Assembly: GCF_000016165.1 (NCBI RefSeq)
Contig: NC_009253.1
Coordinates: forward strand, 1,212,332-1,276,331
Source of the DNA: Desulforamulus reducens MI-1
GTDB taxonomy: Bacteria > Bacillota > Desulfotomaculia > Desulfotomaculales > Desulfotomaculaceae
Direction of reading: 5' to 3'
Length of the DNA: 64,000 nucleotides
Shown here piece after piece: positions 1 through 7,596 of this stretch. Below the pieces are notes generated by a model. The model did not search any database. It saw nothing but the letters and a program-made list of their open reading frames with translations, and was not told the DNA's origin. The position numbers and the translations under genes were made by a program. Positions within the stretch are counted from its first letter, which is position 1; each line of letters starts with the position of its first letter.

Positions 1-1
1 A

Positions 2-841
2 AATTCCTTTACAAACATAGAATGTAAGTGTAGTAATTTATTGCATGAAAAATATATTTTGGTTAATATTAGCCTGCTGCGGGATGAAAAAAATGCTGTA
101 TCAGGTGCCATCGGAATTTACACAGATGTTACCGAATTACGTCGGCAGGAAGCTCGTATTCGGGAGCAAGAGAAACTAGCAGTGGTGGGCCAGATGGCTG
201 CAGGCATGGCTCATGAAATAAGAAATCCCCTTACTTCGGTACGTGGGTTTGCTCAATTGATGAGCGAAAAAATGGCAGAAGAACAAAACCCTTATAAAGA
301 ATTTATGGAAATCATGATCCAAGAAATTGATCAGGCTGACAGCTTTATCAATAATTTTCTCCAGTTAGCCAGACCAAAACCGCCTAAAATGCAAGCTTGT
401 TCATTAAATCAACTTATCCTTAATTTTATTAAAATATTTGAGTCCCAGGCCTTTTTGCAGGGTGTAAAAATAGGGATAGATTTGGGGGAAATACCTACTA
501 TTGTAATTGACAAAGATCAAATTAAACAAGTTTTGTTGAATCTTTGTCAAAATGCTCTTCAAGCAATGAATATGCAGGGTACCATCACCATAGCCACTCG
601 TTTCCACGCTGCAGAAAAGGAAGTGAGTCTATCAGTCAGAGATAATGGACCTGGTATTCCAGGGGATAATATAGATAAATTGGGAACACCCTTTTTTACC
701 ACAAAGGACAAAGGAACAGGACTTGGATTATCCATTTCCTATACCATTGTGGATAAGCACCAGGGTCGTATTGAAGTAGAAAGTACAATTGATGAAGGGA
801 CTTGCTTCAAGGTTTACCTACCGGTGTACGAACAGTTCTAA
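2..841 (+). CDS. PAS-domain sensor histidine kinase, 5' truncated by window edge
   Basis: The reading frame is open to base 2, so the N-terminus lies outside the window. What remains is the end of a PAS-like sensor domain (...GIYTDVTELRRQEAR), a HisKA dimerisation helix with the phospho-acceptor His in MAHEIRNPLTSVRGF near base 212, and a HATPase_c domain with N box (LLNLCQNALQAM), G1 (DNGPGIP) and G2 (KGTGLGLSI). It would autophosphorylate and pass phosphate to a response regulator. The layout resembles KinA/KinE-type sporulation kinases, and spmA follows, but the partner cannot be told from the window. No response regulator gene is adjacent on the visible side. Confidence 0.9.
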   Translation, partial: NSFTNIECKCSNLLHEKYILVNISLLRDEKNAVSGAIGIYTDVTELRRQEARIREQEKLAVVGQMAAGMAHEIRNPLTSVRGFAQLMSEKMAEEQNPYKEFMEIMIQEIDQADSFINNFLQLARPKPPKMQACSLNQLILNFIKIFESQAFLQGVKIGIDLGEIPTIVIDKDQIKQVLLNLCQNALQAMNMQGTITIATRFHAAEKEVSLSVRDNGPGIPGDNIDKLGTPFFTTKDKGTGLGLSISYTIVDKHQGRIEVESTIDEGTCFKVYLPVYEQF

Positions 842-893
842 TTGGTCAACCCCTCTCATAATATCTGGAATAGGAGGACAAGGGGGGGGTTGA

Positions 894-1484
894 ATGGTAA
901 ATTACGTATGGCTGGGCATGGTTGTTTTTGGTATTCTTGTGGCCGGTGCTCAGGGTCATATTGAAGTTGTTACGAAGGCGGCTTTGGATGGGGCCCAGAT
1001 CGCAGTACAAACTTCCTTGAGTTTAATTGCCATTATCACTTTTTGGTTGGGTATTATGAAACTTGCTGAAGCTGCTGGTTTAGTACAAGGATTGGCTAAA
1101 GTGGTAAGGCCCATTACGGGTTTTTTATTTCCTAGTATACCTAAGGATCATCCAGCCATGGGTGCTATTGTTATGAACCTTAGTGCCAATATATTGGGCT
1201 TGGGAAATGCTGCAACTCCGATGGGTCTTATTGCCATGCAAGAACTACAAAAACTAAATAAGCATCGTCCGGACACAGCTTCCGAGGCCATGTGTACATT
1301 TTTAGCCTTAAATACCGGCTGCATTACTATTATACCAACCACGATTATTGGCATCCGTGTGCTATATGGTAGTCAAGAACCTACGGAAATTGTGGGGACT
1401 ACTGTTTTTGCAACCCTTTGTGGGATGATTGTGGCTATTCTGGCAGACAGGCTATTAAGAAGTCTGTACAGGAATAGGTGGTGA
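894..1484 (+). CDS. spmA: Spore maturation protein A
   Basis: This is a 196-residue polytopic membrane protein with the Gly/Asn-rich nucleoside-recognition (gate) signature, NLSANILGLGNAATPMG, in the middle. SpmA and SpmB act together in spore core dehydration in Bacillus. The ATG follows a strong purine-rich site (AGGAGGACAAGGGGGGG). spmB begins 4 bases after the stop, so the two are surely co-transcribed and probably translationally coupled. Family and gene order are diagnostic; the transported substrate is not established for the family. Confidence 0.93.
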   Translation: MVNYVWLGMVVFGILVAGAQGHIEVVTKAALDGAQIAVQTSLSLIAIITFWLGIMKLAEAAGLVQGLAKVVRPITGFLFPSIPKDHPAMGAIVMNLSANILGLGNAATPMGLIAMQELQKLNKHRPDTASEAMCTFLALNTGCITIIPTTIIGIRVLYGSQEPTEIVGTTVFATLCGMIVAILADRLLRSLYRNRW

Positions 1485-1488
1485 GCCT

Positions 1489-2019
1489 ATGTACGAACTG
1501 ATCAATCAGATTTCACGCTGGGCCATACCCGTTATGCTTTTATTTATCCCATTGCTGGCGTTCATAAAAAAAGTGCCTGTATTTGAAACATTTGTGGAGG
1601 GAGCGGAGGCAGGTTTTTCAACTGCCATTAAAACCATTCCATTTTTAACGGCTATGCTGGTGGCTGTGAGTATTTTTCGAGCCTCCGGGGCTATGGAGCT
1701 TTTAGCTTCTTGGATATCCCCAGTGTTAAATATGGTGGGGATTCCTGCAGATATTTTACCCCATGCGGTCATGCGTCCTTTATCAGGTGGAGCAGCACTG
1801 GGAATTGCCACGGAAATTATTAAGACCCACGGACCGGATAGTTTTGTGGGTCGCCTTGTTTCGACCATGCAGGGTAGTAGTGATACAACCTTTTATGTGC
1901 TTACCCTTTACTTTGGTTCTGTGGGCATTCGTAAGTACCGTTATGCAGTGGCATCGGGTTTAACAGCGGATTTTACCACGCTTATCGCATCCATCATGAT
2001 TTGTAAGCTAATGTTTTAG
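1489..2019 (+). CDS. spmB: Spore maturation protein B
   Basis: This 176-residue membrane protein is the expected partner of SpmA. The gate-like signature RPLSGGAALGIATEI lies near residue 97, followed by the conserved MQGSSDTTFYVLTLYFGSVG block typical of SpmB. Several hydrophobic spans cover most of the chain. It starts with ATG 4 bases after spmA. Like SpmA it is needed for normal spore core dehydration and heat resistance in Bacillus; the mechanism is unknown. The pair lies directly upstream of rluB, as in many spore-formers. Confidence 0.93.
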   Translation: MYELINQISRWAIPVMLLFIPLLAFIKKVPVFETFVEGAEAGFSTAIKTIPFLTAMLVAVSIFRASGAMELLASWISPVLNMVGIPADILPHAVMRPLSGGAALGIATEIIKTHGPDSFVGRLVSTMQGSSDTTFYVLTLYFGSVGIRKYRYAVASGLTADFTTLIASIMICKLMF

Positions 2020-2083
2020 TTTAGACTTGCCCGGGTATGATACAATTGATCTGGCAATTATTTTCTAAGGAGATACGCATTAT

Positions 2084-3013
2084 ATGGAGGAAAGATTACA
2101 AAAAATATTGGCAAAAGCGGGAGTGGCTTCCCGTCGCCATTCTGAAGAATTAATTATCAGTGGTCAAGTTAAAGTTAATGGCAAAACAGTTACAGAAATG
2201 GGATTAAAAGTAGATCCAACAAAGGATAAAATTGAAGTAAAGGGGAAACCCCTTCCTCCACTGGAAAAAAAGGTTTATTTACTGATGAATAAACCCAGGG
2301 GATATGTAACGACCCTTAGTGATGAAAGGGATAGAAAAACTGTTGTTGATTTACTAAAAGGGGTAGAACAAAGGGTATATCCCGTAGGACGGCTGGACTA
2401 CGATTCAGAGGGATTGCTTCTGTTGACCAATGATGGAGAGCTAACCCAGGCCCTTACCCATCCTAAACATAAGGTCAAAAAAACCTACTTGGCGAAGGTG
2501 GATGGCATACCTGAAACAGAGGAACTAAAAGCAATGGCCAAAGGCTTGGTGTTGGAAGATGGACCCACAGCACCGGCTGATGTAAGGCTTGCAGGCACTG
2601 GGGATAACAGGGCTTTACTGGAGATTTCCATTCACGAAGGCCGCAATCGTCAGGTAAGGAGAATGTGTGAGCATATTGGTTATAAAGTTCTTCGATTAAG
2701 AAGGACCCGTATAGGGACCCTTGAACTGGGTAGCTTAAAATCAGGTGAGGTACGGGCATTAACCAAGAAGGAATTAAGGGAGCTAGCCTCATTGGTGGGG
2801 TTAAAGCAAAATTATAATGATATGCAGCTTACCACCGAGGTTCAGAAGAAAAAGCCCAGCCCCTGCGGCAGGGTTGGCCGAATCAAAGGAAAGGTCTCCG
2901 AGCAAAAAAGTAATAGGTCTGCAAAGTCAAAGGTTAACGAATTTTTTGAAAAAGGGACATTAAGGGGTAAAAATAGTAAAAGTAAGGTTTCCAGCAGAGA
3001 GAGTAGTAGATAG
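2084..3013 (+). CDS. rluB: Pseudouridine synthase, RluB/RsuA family
   Basis: A 309-residue protein with an N-terminal S4 RNA-binding domain (residues 1-55, RLQKILAKAGVASRRHSEEL) and a pseudouridylate synthase domain carrying the catalytic motif GRLDYDSEGLLLLTNDG (Asp about 105). Members isomerise a uridine of 23S rRNA (RluB) or 16S rRNA (RsuA); length and context favour RluB. The last 60 residues are a Lys/Arg/Ser-rich tail of low complexity, probably a disordered RNA-binding extension and longer than in most homologues. A hairpin terminator follows at once. Confidence 0.9.
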   Translation: MEERLQKILAKAGVASRRHSEELIISGQVKVNGKTVTEMGLKVDPTKDKIEVKGKPLPPLEKKVYLLMNKPRGYVTTLSDERDRKTVVDLLKGVEQRVYPVGRLDYDSEGLLLLTNDGELTQALTHPKHKVKKTYLAKVDGIPETEELKAMAKGLVLEDGPTAPADVRLAGTGDNRALLEISIHEGRNRQVRRMCEHIGYKVLRLRRTRIGTLELGSLKSGEVRALTKKELRELASLVGLKQNYNDMQLTTEVQKKKPSPCGRVGRIKGKVSEQKSNRSAKSKVNEFFEKGTLRGKNSKSKVSSRESSR

Positions 3014-3021
3014 ACAACATT

Positions 3022-3044
3022 AACACGGCAACAGCCGTGTTTTT
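3022..3044 (+). terminator. Intrinsic terminator after rluB
   Basis: An 8-bp perfect stem AACACGGC/GCCGTGTT with a 4-base loop is followed by a T-run. It lies 9 bases after the rluB stop. Confidence 0.85.
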
Positions 3045-3057
3045 CCCTTATTTAGGC

Positions 3058-3215
3058 ATAAACTACCCACCAGGTTGGCAATATTATAAAGTATTAGCCA
3101 TCAGACTTCAGCTTAATGTGTAGTTTATAGGGTTGGCTTTGAGCCATGAGCCATGGCCCATGGCCCATGGCTTACGGAGGGTTCCAACCAAAGAACTTCT
3201 GAAGTTGATGGCTAA
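3058..3215. repeat. Nested inverted repeats with a CCATGGC tract
   Basis: A non-coding block upstream of the zinc-ribbon gene. An 18-base arm at 3094-3111 (TTAGCCATCAGACTTCAG) has a near-perfect inverted copy at 3199-3215, differing by one missing base. ATAAACTAC near 3058 is mirrored by GTAGTTTAT near 3118, and GGTTGG near 3074 by CCAACC near 3184. Between the arms is a short tandem GCCATGGCCCATGGCCCATGG tract. It could be a miniature element or a structured leader. No gene is evident inside. Confidence 0.6.
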
Positions 3216-3258
3216 TAAACATGTTAGGGTAAATGAAGTAGCATCCGGGGGGATTAAA

Positions 3259-3498
3259 ATGCCGTATTGCAAAAAATGTGGAAACCATGAAAGCCTTGCA
3301 AGTTCCTATTTTTTACCCAGTTCAGAAACGGCAACGGCGCCACCCTATGGTCTGCTGGGCAATTTTAATCAAGAAGGTTATCTAACAACTTTGGAGTGTC
3401 AAGGGGCCAGTTTAGATGATGCTCAGGAAGCCTTTGAACGGCCAGAAATTTATTTTGATACCTGTCCGTCCTGTGGTTCCCATGATATCCATTGGTAA
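3259..3498 (+). CDS. Small zinc-ribbon protein
   Basis: A 79-residue protein with two CxxC pairs, CKKCG at the N-terminus and CPSCG near the C-terminus, the spacing of a zinc ribbon. The middle is not recognisable. The ATG at 3259 follows GGGGGGATTAAA. The frame is open further upstream, but that extension runs into the CCATGGC repeats and is probably not translated. Function is unknown; a metal-binding or nucleic-acid-contact role is only what the fold suggests. Confidence 0.75.
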   Translation: MPYCKKCGNHESLASSYFLPSSETATAPPYGLLGNFNQEGYLTTLECQGASLDDAQEAFERPEIYFDTCPSCGSHDIHW

Positions 3499-3564
3499 AC
3501 CTAGCAGGATTTTTTCCCGCCTTAATCGAATTTTTTAAACTAGGTTGGGCGAGGAGGGTTTCTT

Positions 3565-4023
3565 TTGAGCTTACAGAAAGAAGATATTACACACCGCCCC
3601 TTACGGGTTAGGGTTCGATTGGATTTTAAAGGAATTGGAAAACCGGGACGCTTTTTATTTGGGGGTAAACCTGGTGATAAGGCTGCTGAAGATTTAAGAG
3701 AGCAGCAGGTTGCTGTTTTTCGGAATGTGCCCATTCAAGGAATACAGGTGGAAGAAATTGATATGAGTTCCGAAGTATACGTGGTACAGGATGAAGTTAC
3801 AAATTCTGAGGCGGCCTATGCTCCGGTCATTCTAGAACTCCGGGCAGAGACATTGGAAGATGTTATTCGTTTTATTGCCCGGGATGATTTTCGAAAAATA
3901 GAAATTATTGAGCCAGTAAATTTAGCACTTACGAAATATGATGTGGAGAGACTGTTGTTTAGAGTAGCAGAGGAAATGAGGGTCTACCGTTCATTATTAG
4001 AACGAAAATTTAACCACCGTTAA
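3565..4023 (+). CDS. Conserved hypothetical protein
   Basis: A 152-residue soluble, charged protein starting at TTG behind AGGAGGG. It begins with a beta-rich RVRVRLDFKGIGKPGRFLFGG segment and ends in an amphipathic helical stretch (YDVERLLFRVAEEMRVYRSLLERKF). No transmembrane segment, signal peptide or catalytic motif is visible and I do not recognise the family. Codon use matches its neighbours and the start signal is strong, so it is very likely a real gene. Position between rluB and hutP gives no functional clue. Confidence 0.7.
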   Translation: MSLQKEDITHRPLRVRVRLDFKGIGKPGRFLFGGKPGDKAAEDLREQQVAVFRNVPIQGIQVEEIDMSSEVYVVQDEVTNSEAAYAPVILELRAETLEDVIRFIARDDFRKIEIIEPVNLALTKYDVERLLFRVAEEMRVYRSLLERKFNHR

Positions 4024-4176
4024 AATATGAATAGTTTCAAGTAGCCACCTCTTACGAACCCTGTTAACGTAGTATTTAGATTAAACAGAAAAGTGATGAC
4101 ACCAACCAAAGGTTTAATAAGTGACAAGACAAATTAATATCAGAACAGTAAAACTTATAAAGAGTATCGTGAAACA

Positions 4177-4205
4177 TTGCATTTGGATATAAGCTGTAAT
4201 ATAAT
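4177..4205 (+). promoter_or_regulatory. Sigma-A-type promoter of hutP-aroH
   Basis: TTGCAT and a perfect TATAAT are separated by exactly 17 bases. Transcription should start near 4212, only a base or two before the hairpin at 4214. Confidence 0.75.
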
Positions 4206-4213
4206 CTAAGCAA

Positions 4214-4257
4214 CCCACAGGTACAAAGAGAATATTCCTGTGGGCTGTTATTTTTTT
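4214..4257 (+). terminator. Terminator-like hairpin in the hutP leader
   Basis: An 8-bp stem CCCACAGG/CCTGTGGG with a 15-base loop is followed by CTGTTATTTTTTT and then the hutP ribosome site. It sits between promoter and start codon, so it would attenuate hutP-aroH or stabilise the 5' end. Confidence 0.7.
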
Positions 4258-4271
4258 GGAGGTGTTCACTT

Positions 4272-4694
4272 TTGAGTCTCCATGGTAGTAGAAAAGTGGC
4301 CAAGGCGGCCATAGAAATGTCCATGACCGAAACCAGAGAGCAGGAGAAAGAATACAAAACTAGGTTTTTAGCAGGGGGAATTCGAACAGCTGCAGTGGAC
4401 TATGGCGGCGATTTTATTTCTTCGATAAACCGTATTATTGAAAGGGCTGTGGTGGCAGCTAAACGGGAAGGCGTCATAAAAGAAGTGCATGCGGATGAAG
4501 GTGCTGTGGCTGGTGCAACTCGTGAAGCGCTATCAATTATTGTGCCAAAGGCAGTAGGCCTAAATGTAGGAGGCAAAATTGGTATTGCCAGACAGGAGGA
4601 TCATATCAGTGTGGCGGTATTTTTTGGAGTAGGACTTTTGCATTTAGATGAAGTGGCCATTGGTTTGGGACACCGAGCTGTATCAAGCTCGTAG
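4272..4694 (+). CDS. hutP: HutP-family RNA-binding antiterminator
   Basis: A 140-residue HutP-like protein. In Bacillus, HutP is a hexamer that binds L-histidine and Mg2+, recognises spaced UAG triplets in hut mRNA and melts a terminator. The family block ALSIIVPKAVGLNVGGKIGIARQEDHISVAVFFGVGLLHLDEVAIGLGHR in outline (start PKAVGLNVGGKIGI) is well kept. The TTG start follows GGAGGTG. No histidine-utilisation gene is near; it is paired with aroH 15 bases downstream, so its target and ligand may differ here. The terminator-like hairpin in its own leader suggests autoregulation. Confidence 0.85.
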   Translation: MSLHGSRKVAKAAIEMSMTETREQEKEYKTRFLAGGIRTAAVDYGGDFISSINRIIERAVVAAKREGVIKEVHADEGAVAGATREALSIIVPKAVGLNVGGKIGIARQEDHISVAVFFGVGLLHLDEVAIGLGHRAVSSS

Positions 4695-4709
4695 CAGGGG
4701 GTAAGTAGG

Positions 4710-5075
4710 ATGGTTTTTGTTAGGGGAATTAGAGGAGCTGTTACGGTAGAACGGAATGATACTCAAGAAATATTAGATGCTACTCGAGAAATGTTAGCCT
4801 TAATTATTCAACGAAATCAAATTAACATCAAAGATATTTGTAGTATATTTTTCACAGTTACACCTGATTTGAATGCTGGGTTTCCTGCCAAAGCAGCAAG
4901 GGACATGGGATGGGAGTATGTTCCCTTAATGTGTGCCCTGGAGGTTGGGGTTGAGAAAGCTTTGCCTAGGTGTATCCGGGTATTAGTGCATGTCAACACA
5001 GAAAAAGCTCAAAAGGATATGAAACACGTTTATTTGCGGAATGCGGCCTGCTTGAGGCCGGACCTTTCAGATTAA
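4710..5075 (+). CDS. aroH: Chorismate mutase, AroH class
   Basis: A 121-residue monofunctional chorismate mutase of the trimeric AroH fold, converting chorismate to prephenate for tyrosine and phenylalanine. Recognisable segments are VRGIRGAVTVERND at the N-terminus, the substrate-binding FTVTPDLNAGFPAKAAR, and the C-terminal RVLVHVNTEK and HVYLRNAACLRPDL. It sits with hutP upstream and a DAHP synthase downstream, so the cluster covers the first and a branch-point step of aromatic synthesis. Start ATG at 4710 behind AGGGGGTAAGTAGG. Confidence 0.93.
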   Translation: MVFVRGIRGAVTVERNDTQEILDATREMLALIIQRNQINIKDICSIFFTVTPDLNAGFPAKAARDMGWEYVPLMCALEVGVEKALPRCIRVLVHVNTEKAQKDMKHVYLRNAACLRPDLSD

Positions 5076-5258
5076 GAGTAGGCCGTGACATTGCTCCGGC
5101 CTATTTTACTTTTTTCAACTGCATTGCTCCAGAACTGGTGGTGCCAGTTGTAACAGAGCTAAAATTGAGTATGATTTGTTCTTTCTAACTCTTAGGAAGG
5201 AATATATCCTTTAATAGCGAAAATTAATAGGTATAAGACTTAGCATGGAGGGTTAAGC

Positions 5259-6092
5259 TTGCCTTCATATAATTTGGTTAGTAAGGAAATGAAAGAAGAT
5301 GAAACAGTGGTCCAAGTGGCTGATAAAGCCTTTGGCGGCGGAAGTTTTTCTGTCATTGCAGGACCCTGTGCTGTGGAAAATAGTGAGGAACTGATTGATC
5401 TTGCCATCTTCCTTCGTGAAGCTGGTGTTCAAATACTGCGGGGTGGTGTTTTCAAGCCTAGGACCTCCCCGTACTCCTTTCAAGGACTCGGCAAAGAGGG
5501 TTTAGGGTTCCTGGCAGAGGCTGGTCAATTAGCCGGTTTGCCTGTTGTTACTGAGGTACTGGATGTCCGGGATCTAGATATGGTATTGCAGTATGTTGAT
5601 ATGGTGCAAATTGGTAGTAGGAACATGCAGAATTTTGGTTTGCTGCGGGAAGTTGGTCGTTCAAAGCACCCGGTGCTTCTGAAACGAGGGTTGTCCGCCA
5701 CGGTTGAGGAATGGTTACTGGCAGCTGAGTATATTTTAACTGAGGGAAATCAACAGGTTATTTTATGTGAACGAGGAATTCGAACCTTTGAGACAGCCAC
5801 CCGAAACACCTTGGATATCAGTGCAATACCACTGGTAAAACAATTAAGCCATCTACCTGTAATAGCAGACCCTAGCCATGCCACTGGTCGAAGGGAACTT
5901 GTGGTGCCTGTGGGGAGGGCTGCTGTTATGGCCGGTGCTGATGGGTTGATGATTGAAGTCCACCCTGCTCCGGAAAGAGCCCTATCCGATGGAGCCCAGT
6001 CCCTCAGACCCGAAGAATTAAAAAATTTAATGCGAGGTCTTAAAGATTTATTACTGGTGAGAGATGAAATAAACAAAGGAACCGGAGCGTAA
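5259..6092 (+). CDS. aroF: 3-deoxy-7-phosphoheptulonate synthase, short form
   Basis: A 277-residue DAHP synthase of the AroA-beta/KDO8PS-like class, condensing phosphoenolpyruvate and erythrose 4-phosphate, the first step of the shikimate pathway. Family motifs are [52 protein letters not shown] and DPSHATGRR. It starts at TTG behind GGAGGG. It lacks the N-terminal ferredoxin-like domain of the second copy at 7597, so it is probably regulated differently. The C-terminal codons form one arm of a long shared terminator. Confidence 0.95.
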   Translation: MPSYNLVSKEMKEDETVVQVADKAFGGGSFSVIAGPCAVENSEELIDLAIFLREAGVQILRGGVFKPRTSPYSFQGLGKEGLGFLAEAGQLAGLPVVTEVLDVRDLDMVLQYVDMVQIGSRNMQNFGLLREVGRSKHPVLLKRGLSATVEEWLLAAEYILTEGNQQVILCERGIRTFETATRNTLDISAIPLVKQLSHLPVIADPSHATGRRELVVPVGRAAVMAGADGLMIEVHPAPERALSDGAQSLRPEELKNLMRGLKDLLLVRDEINKGTGA

Positions 6093-6120
6093 CCAGCGCT
6101 CCGGTTCCTTTGTTTATTTC
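6066..6120. terminator. 24-bp bidirectional terminator built into two gene ends
   Basis: Bases 6066-6089 and 6097-6120 are perfect inverted repeats around a 7-base loop, with A-rich and T-rich outer ends. The stem contains the last codons of aroF (plus strand) and the last codons and stop of the convergent aminotransferase. Confidence 0.9.
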
Positions 6121-7301
6121 AGACCTAGTTCTTGGGCCAGACTAGTCCAGGCCGGTAGAGATCTTTTTATGGTATCCATTTCAATGCAGTAAGACAGGCG
6201 GAAATAGCCTGGTGTACCAAAACCACCACCTGGAACTACCAAAATATTGTGATTTAGGGCTACTCTGGTAAATTCAAGGTCATCAGCAAGGGGTGATTTA
6301 GGAAATAGATAAAAGGCTCCTTGGGGCTTCTGTATTTCAAAGCCCAGTGAGGTAAGATGATTGTATAGAACATCGCGCTTTTCCTGGTATTCCTCTATGT
6401 TGACGGATTCCCGTTGCAATCCTTTCACCAGGCGTTGCATTAAAGCAGGAGCATTTACAAAGCCCAAAGTACGGTTGCAGAATATTAGACCTTCTACCAA
6501 TTGGTTAACTCCGTTAATTCTAGGGTTAACTGCAATATAACCAATACGTTCGCCCGGCAATGCAAGGTCTTTACTGTGGGAGGTAACCATGATTGCATTG
6601 GTTATATACGGGAAAACAGAGGGGACTTTTACACCGTCATAAACAATCTTGGCATAGGGTTCATCCGAAAGGACAAAGATTGGCCTCCCCCATTGTTGAG
6701 ATTTTTCTGTCACTAACTTGCCTAAGGATGCCAGTGTTTCAGCTGGGTAAACAACACCAGTAGGGTTATTGGGAGAGTTAATGATGATGGCTCTGGTCTT
6801 TTCATTGATAGCAGAGGCGATGGCGTCTAAATCAGGCAGGAACTTTTCATCGTTAGGAACAACCTTTAAGACTCCCCCATGATTATCAACATAGAATCCA
6901 TATTCCACAAAATAAGGAGACAGTGCAATAACCTCATCCCCGGGGTTTAAGATCGCTTTGAGAACCACATTGAGGCCGCCCCCGGCCCCTACGGTCATGA
7001 CGATGTGCTGAGCCGTAAAGGGCAAGTCTGATTGTTCCGCTATGACCTCAGCCACGGCGGAGCGGGTTTCGGGATAACCTGCATTGCTCATATAACGATG
7101 CATGCCTGGTTCAGGGTTAAGGGCTAATGTTTTTAATTGTTCGTTAAATTTTTCCGGGGGTTCTACGGAGGGATTACCAAGGGTGAAATCAAATACCTTT
7201 TCAGGACCGTAAATTTTTCTTAGGCGGTCACCTTCTTCAAACATTTTACGTATCCAGGAAGCTTTGCCTAAAGAAGAGGCTACTTTATCAGACAGTACCA
7301 T
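6114..7301 (-). CDS. Pyridoxal-phosphate aminotransferase, class I/II
   Basis: A 395-residue fold-type I aminotransferase. Visible motifs are FDFTLGNPSVEPP near the N-terminus, INSPNNPTGVVYP (cofactor/substrate contact), the SDEPYAKIVYDG block, and the Schiff-base lysine in VTSHSKDLALPGERIGY. The ATG at 7301 follows AAGGAG; the frame is open about 36 codons further upstream without a better site. It lies on the opposite strand between two DAHP synthase genes, so an aromatic or aspartate/prephenate aminotransferase role is likely, but sequence alone does not fix the substrate. Confidence 0.88.
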   Translation of the reverse strand: MVLSDKVASSLGKASWIRKMFEEGDRLRKIYGPEKVFDFTLGNPSVEPPEKFNEQLKTLALNPEPGMHRYMSNAGYPETRSAVAEVIAEQSDLPFTAQHIVMTVGAGGGLNVVLKAILNPGDEVIALSPYFVEYGFYVDNHGGVLKVVPNDEKFLPDLDAIASAINEKTRAIIINSPNNPTGVVYPAETLASLGKLVTEKSQQWGRPIFVLSDEPYAKIVYDGVKVPSVFPYITNAIMVTSHSKDLALPGERIGYIAVNPRINGVNQLVEGLIFCNRTLGFVNAPALMQRLVKGLQRESVNIEEYQEKRDVLYNHLTSLGFEIQKPQGAFYLFPKSPLADDLEFTRVALNHNILVVPGGGFGTPGYFRLSYCIEMDTIKRSLPAWTSLAQELGLK

Positions 7302-7460
7302 TTGCAAACTCCTTTCATATGAACGATTTACCATTATTTTACCATTAGAAAAGATATTTTTATATATTTTTCCATTGTAATTGTCAAGTCTTAAATCTGA
7401 TGATAACATATACCTGTAGGATGGTTTTATAAGAAATTTTTGCAGGATGGTAGAATGGTG

Positions 7461-7515
7461 AGGAGGGGTTTCTATGTAATTTTTTAGGTCTAACTGACAC
7501 TCTTTTTGGGGTGTC
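7461..7515 (+). promoter_or_regulatory. Start-stop mini-ORF and terminator-like hairpin in the aroF2 leader
   Basis: AGGAGGGG is followed by TTTCT and then ATG TAA (7474-7479), a start codon directly followed by a stop. Then GACACTC (7496-7502) pairs with GGGTGTC (7509-7515), one G-T pair, followed by TTTTA. The arrangement lies about 80 bases upstream of the second DAHP synthase and resembles an attenuator. Confidence 0.4.
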
Positions 7516-7596
7516 TTTTATTATTGGCTGTGGTGGTTATATTAAAGAATAGTAGGAGTCCTGAAAAAGTTGTAGGATGGAAGGGGAAAGAGTTCG

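Noticed and set aside
1506-1868. Long antisense ORF within spmB, and similar antisense ORFs inside proA, aroA and lysC
   Set aside because: They lie wholly within well-identified genes, have no ribosome sites and no recognisable protein features.
3133-3258. N-terminal extension of the zinc-ribbon protein
   Set aside because: The extension would be coded by the CCATGGC repeat tract and has no ribosome site, while ATG 3259 has one and starts directly at the CxxC motif.
4070-4079. UAG triplets with 4-base spacing (TAG-TATT-TAG) as a HutP site
   Set aside because: Only two triplets fit, the third position is AAC, and the site lies about 100 bases upstream of the promoter, so it is not in the hutP transcript.
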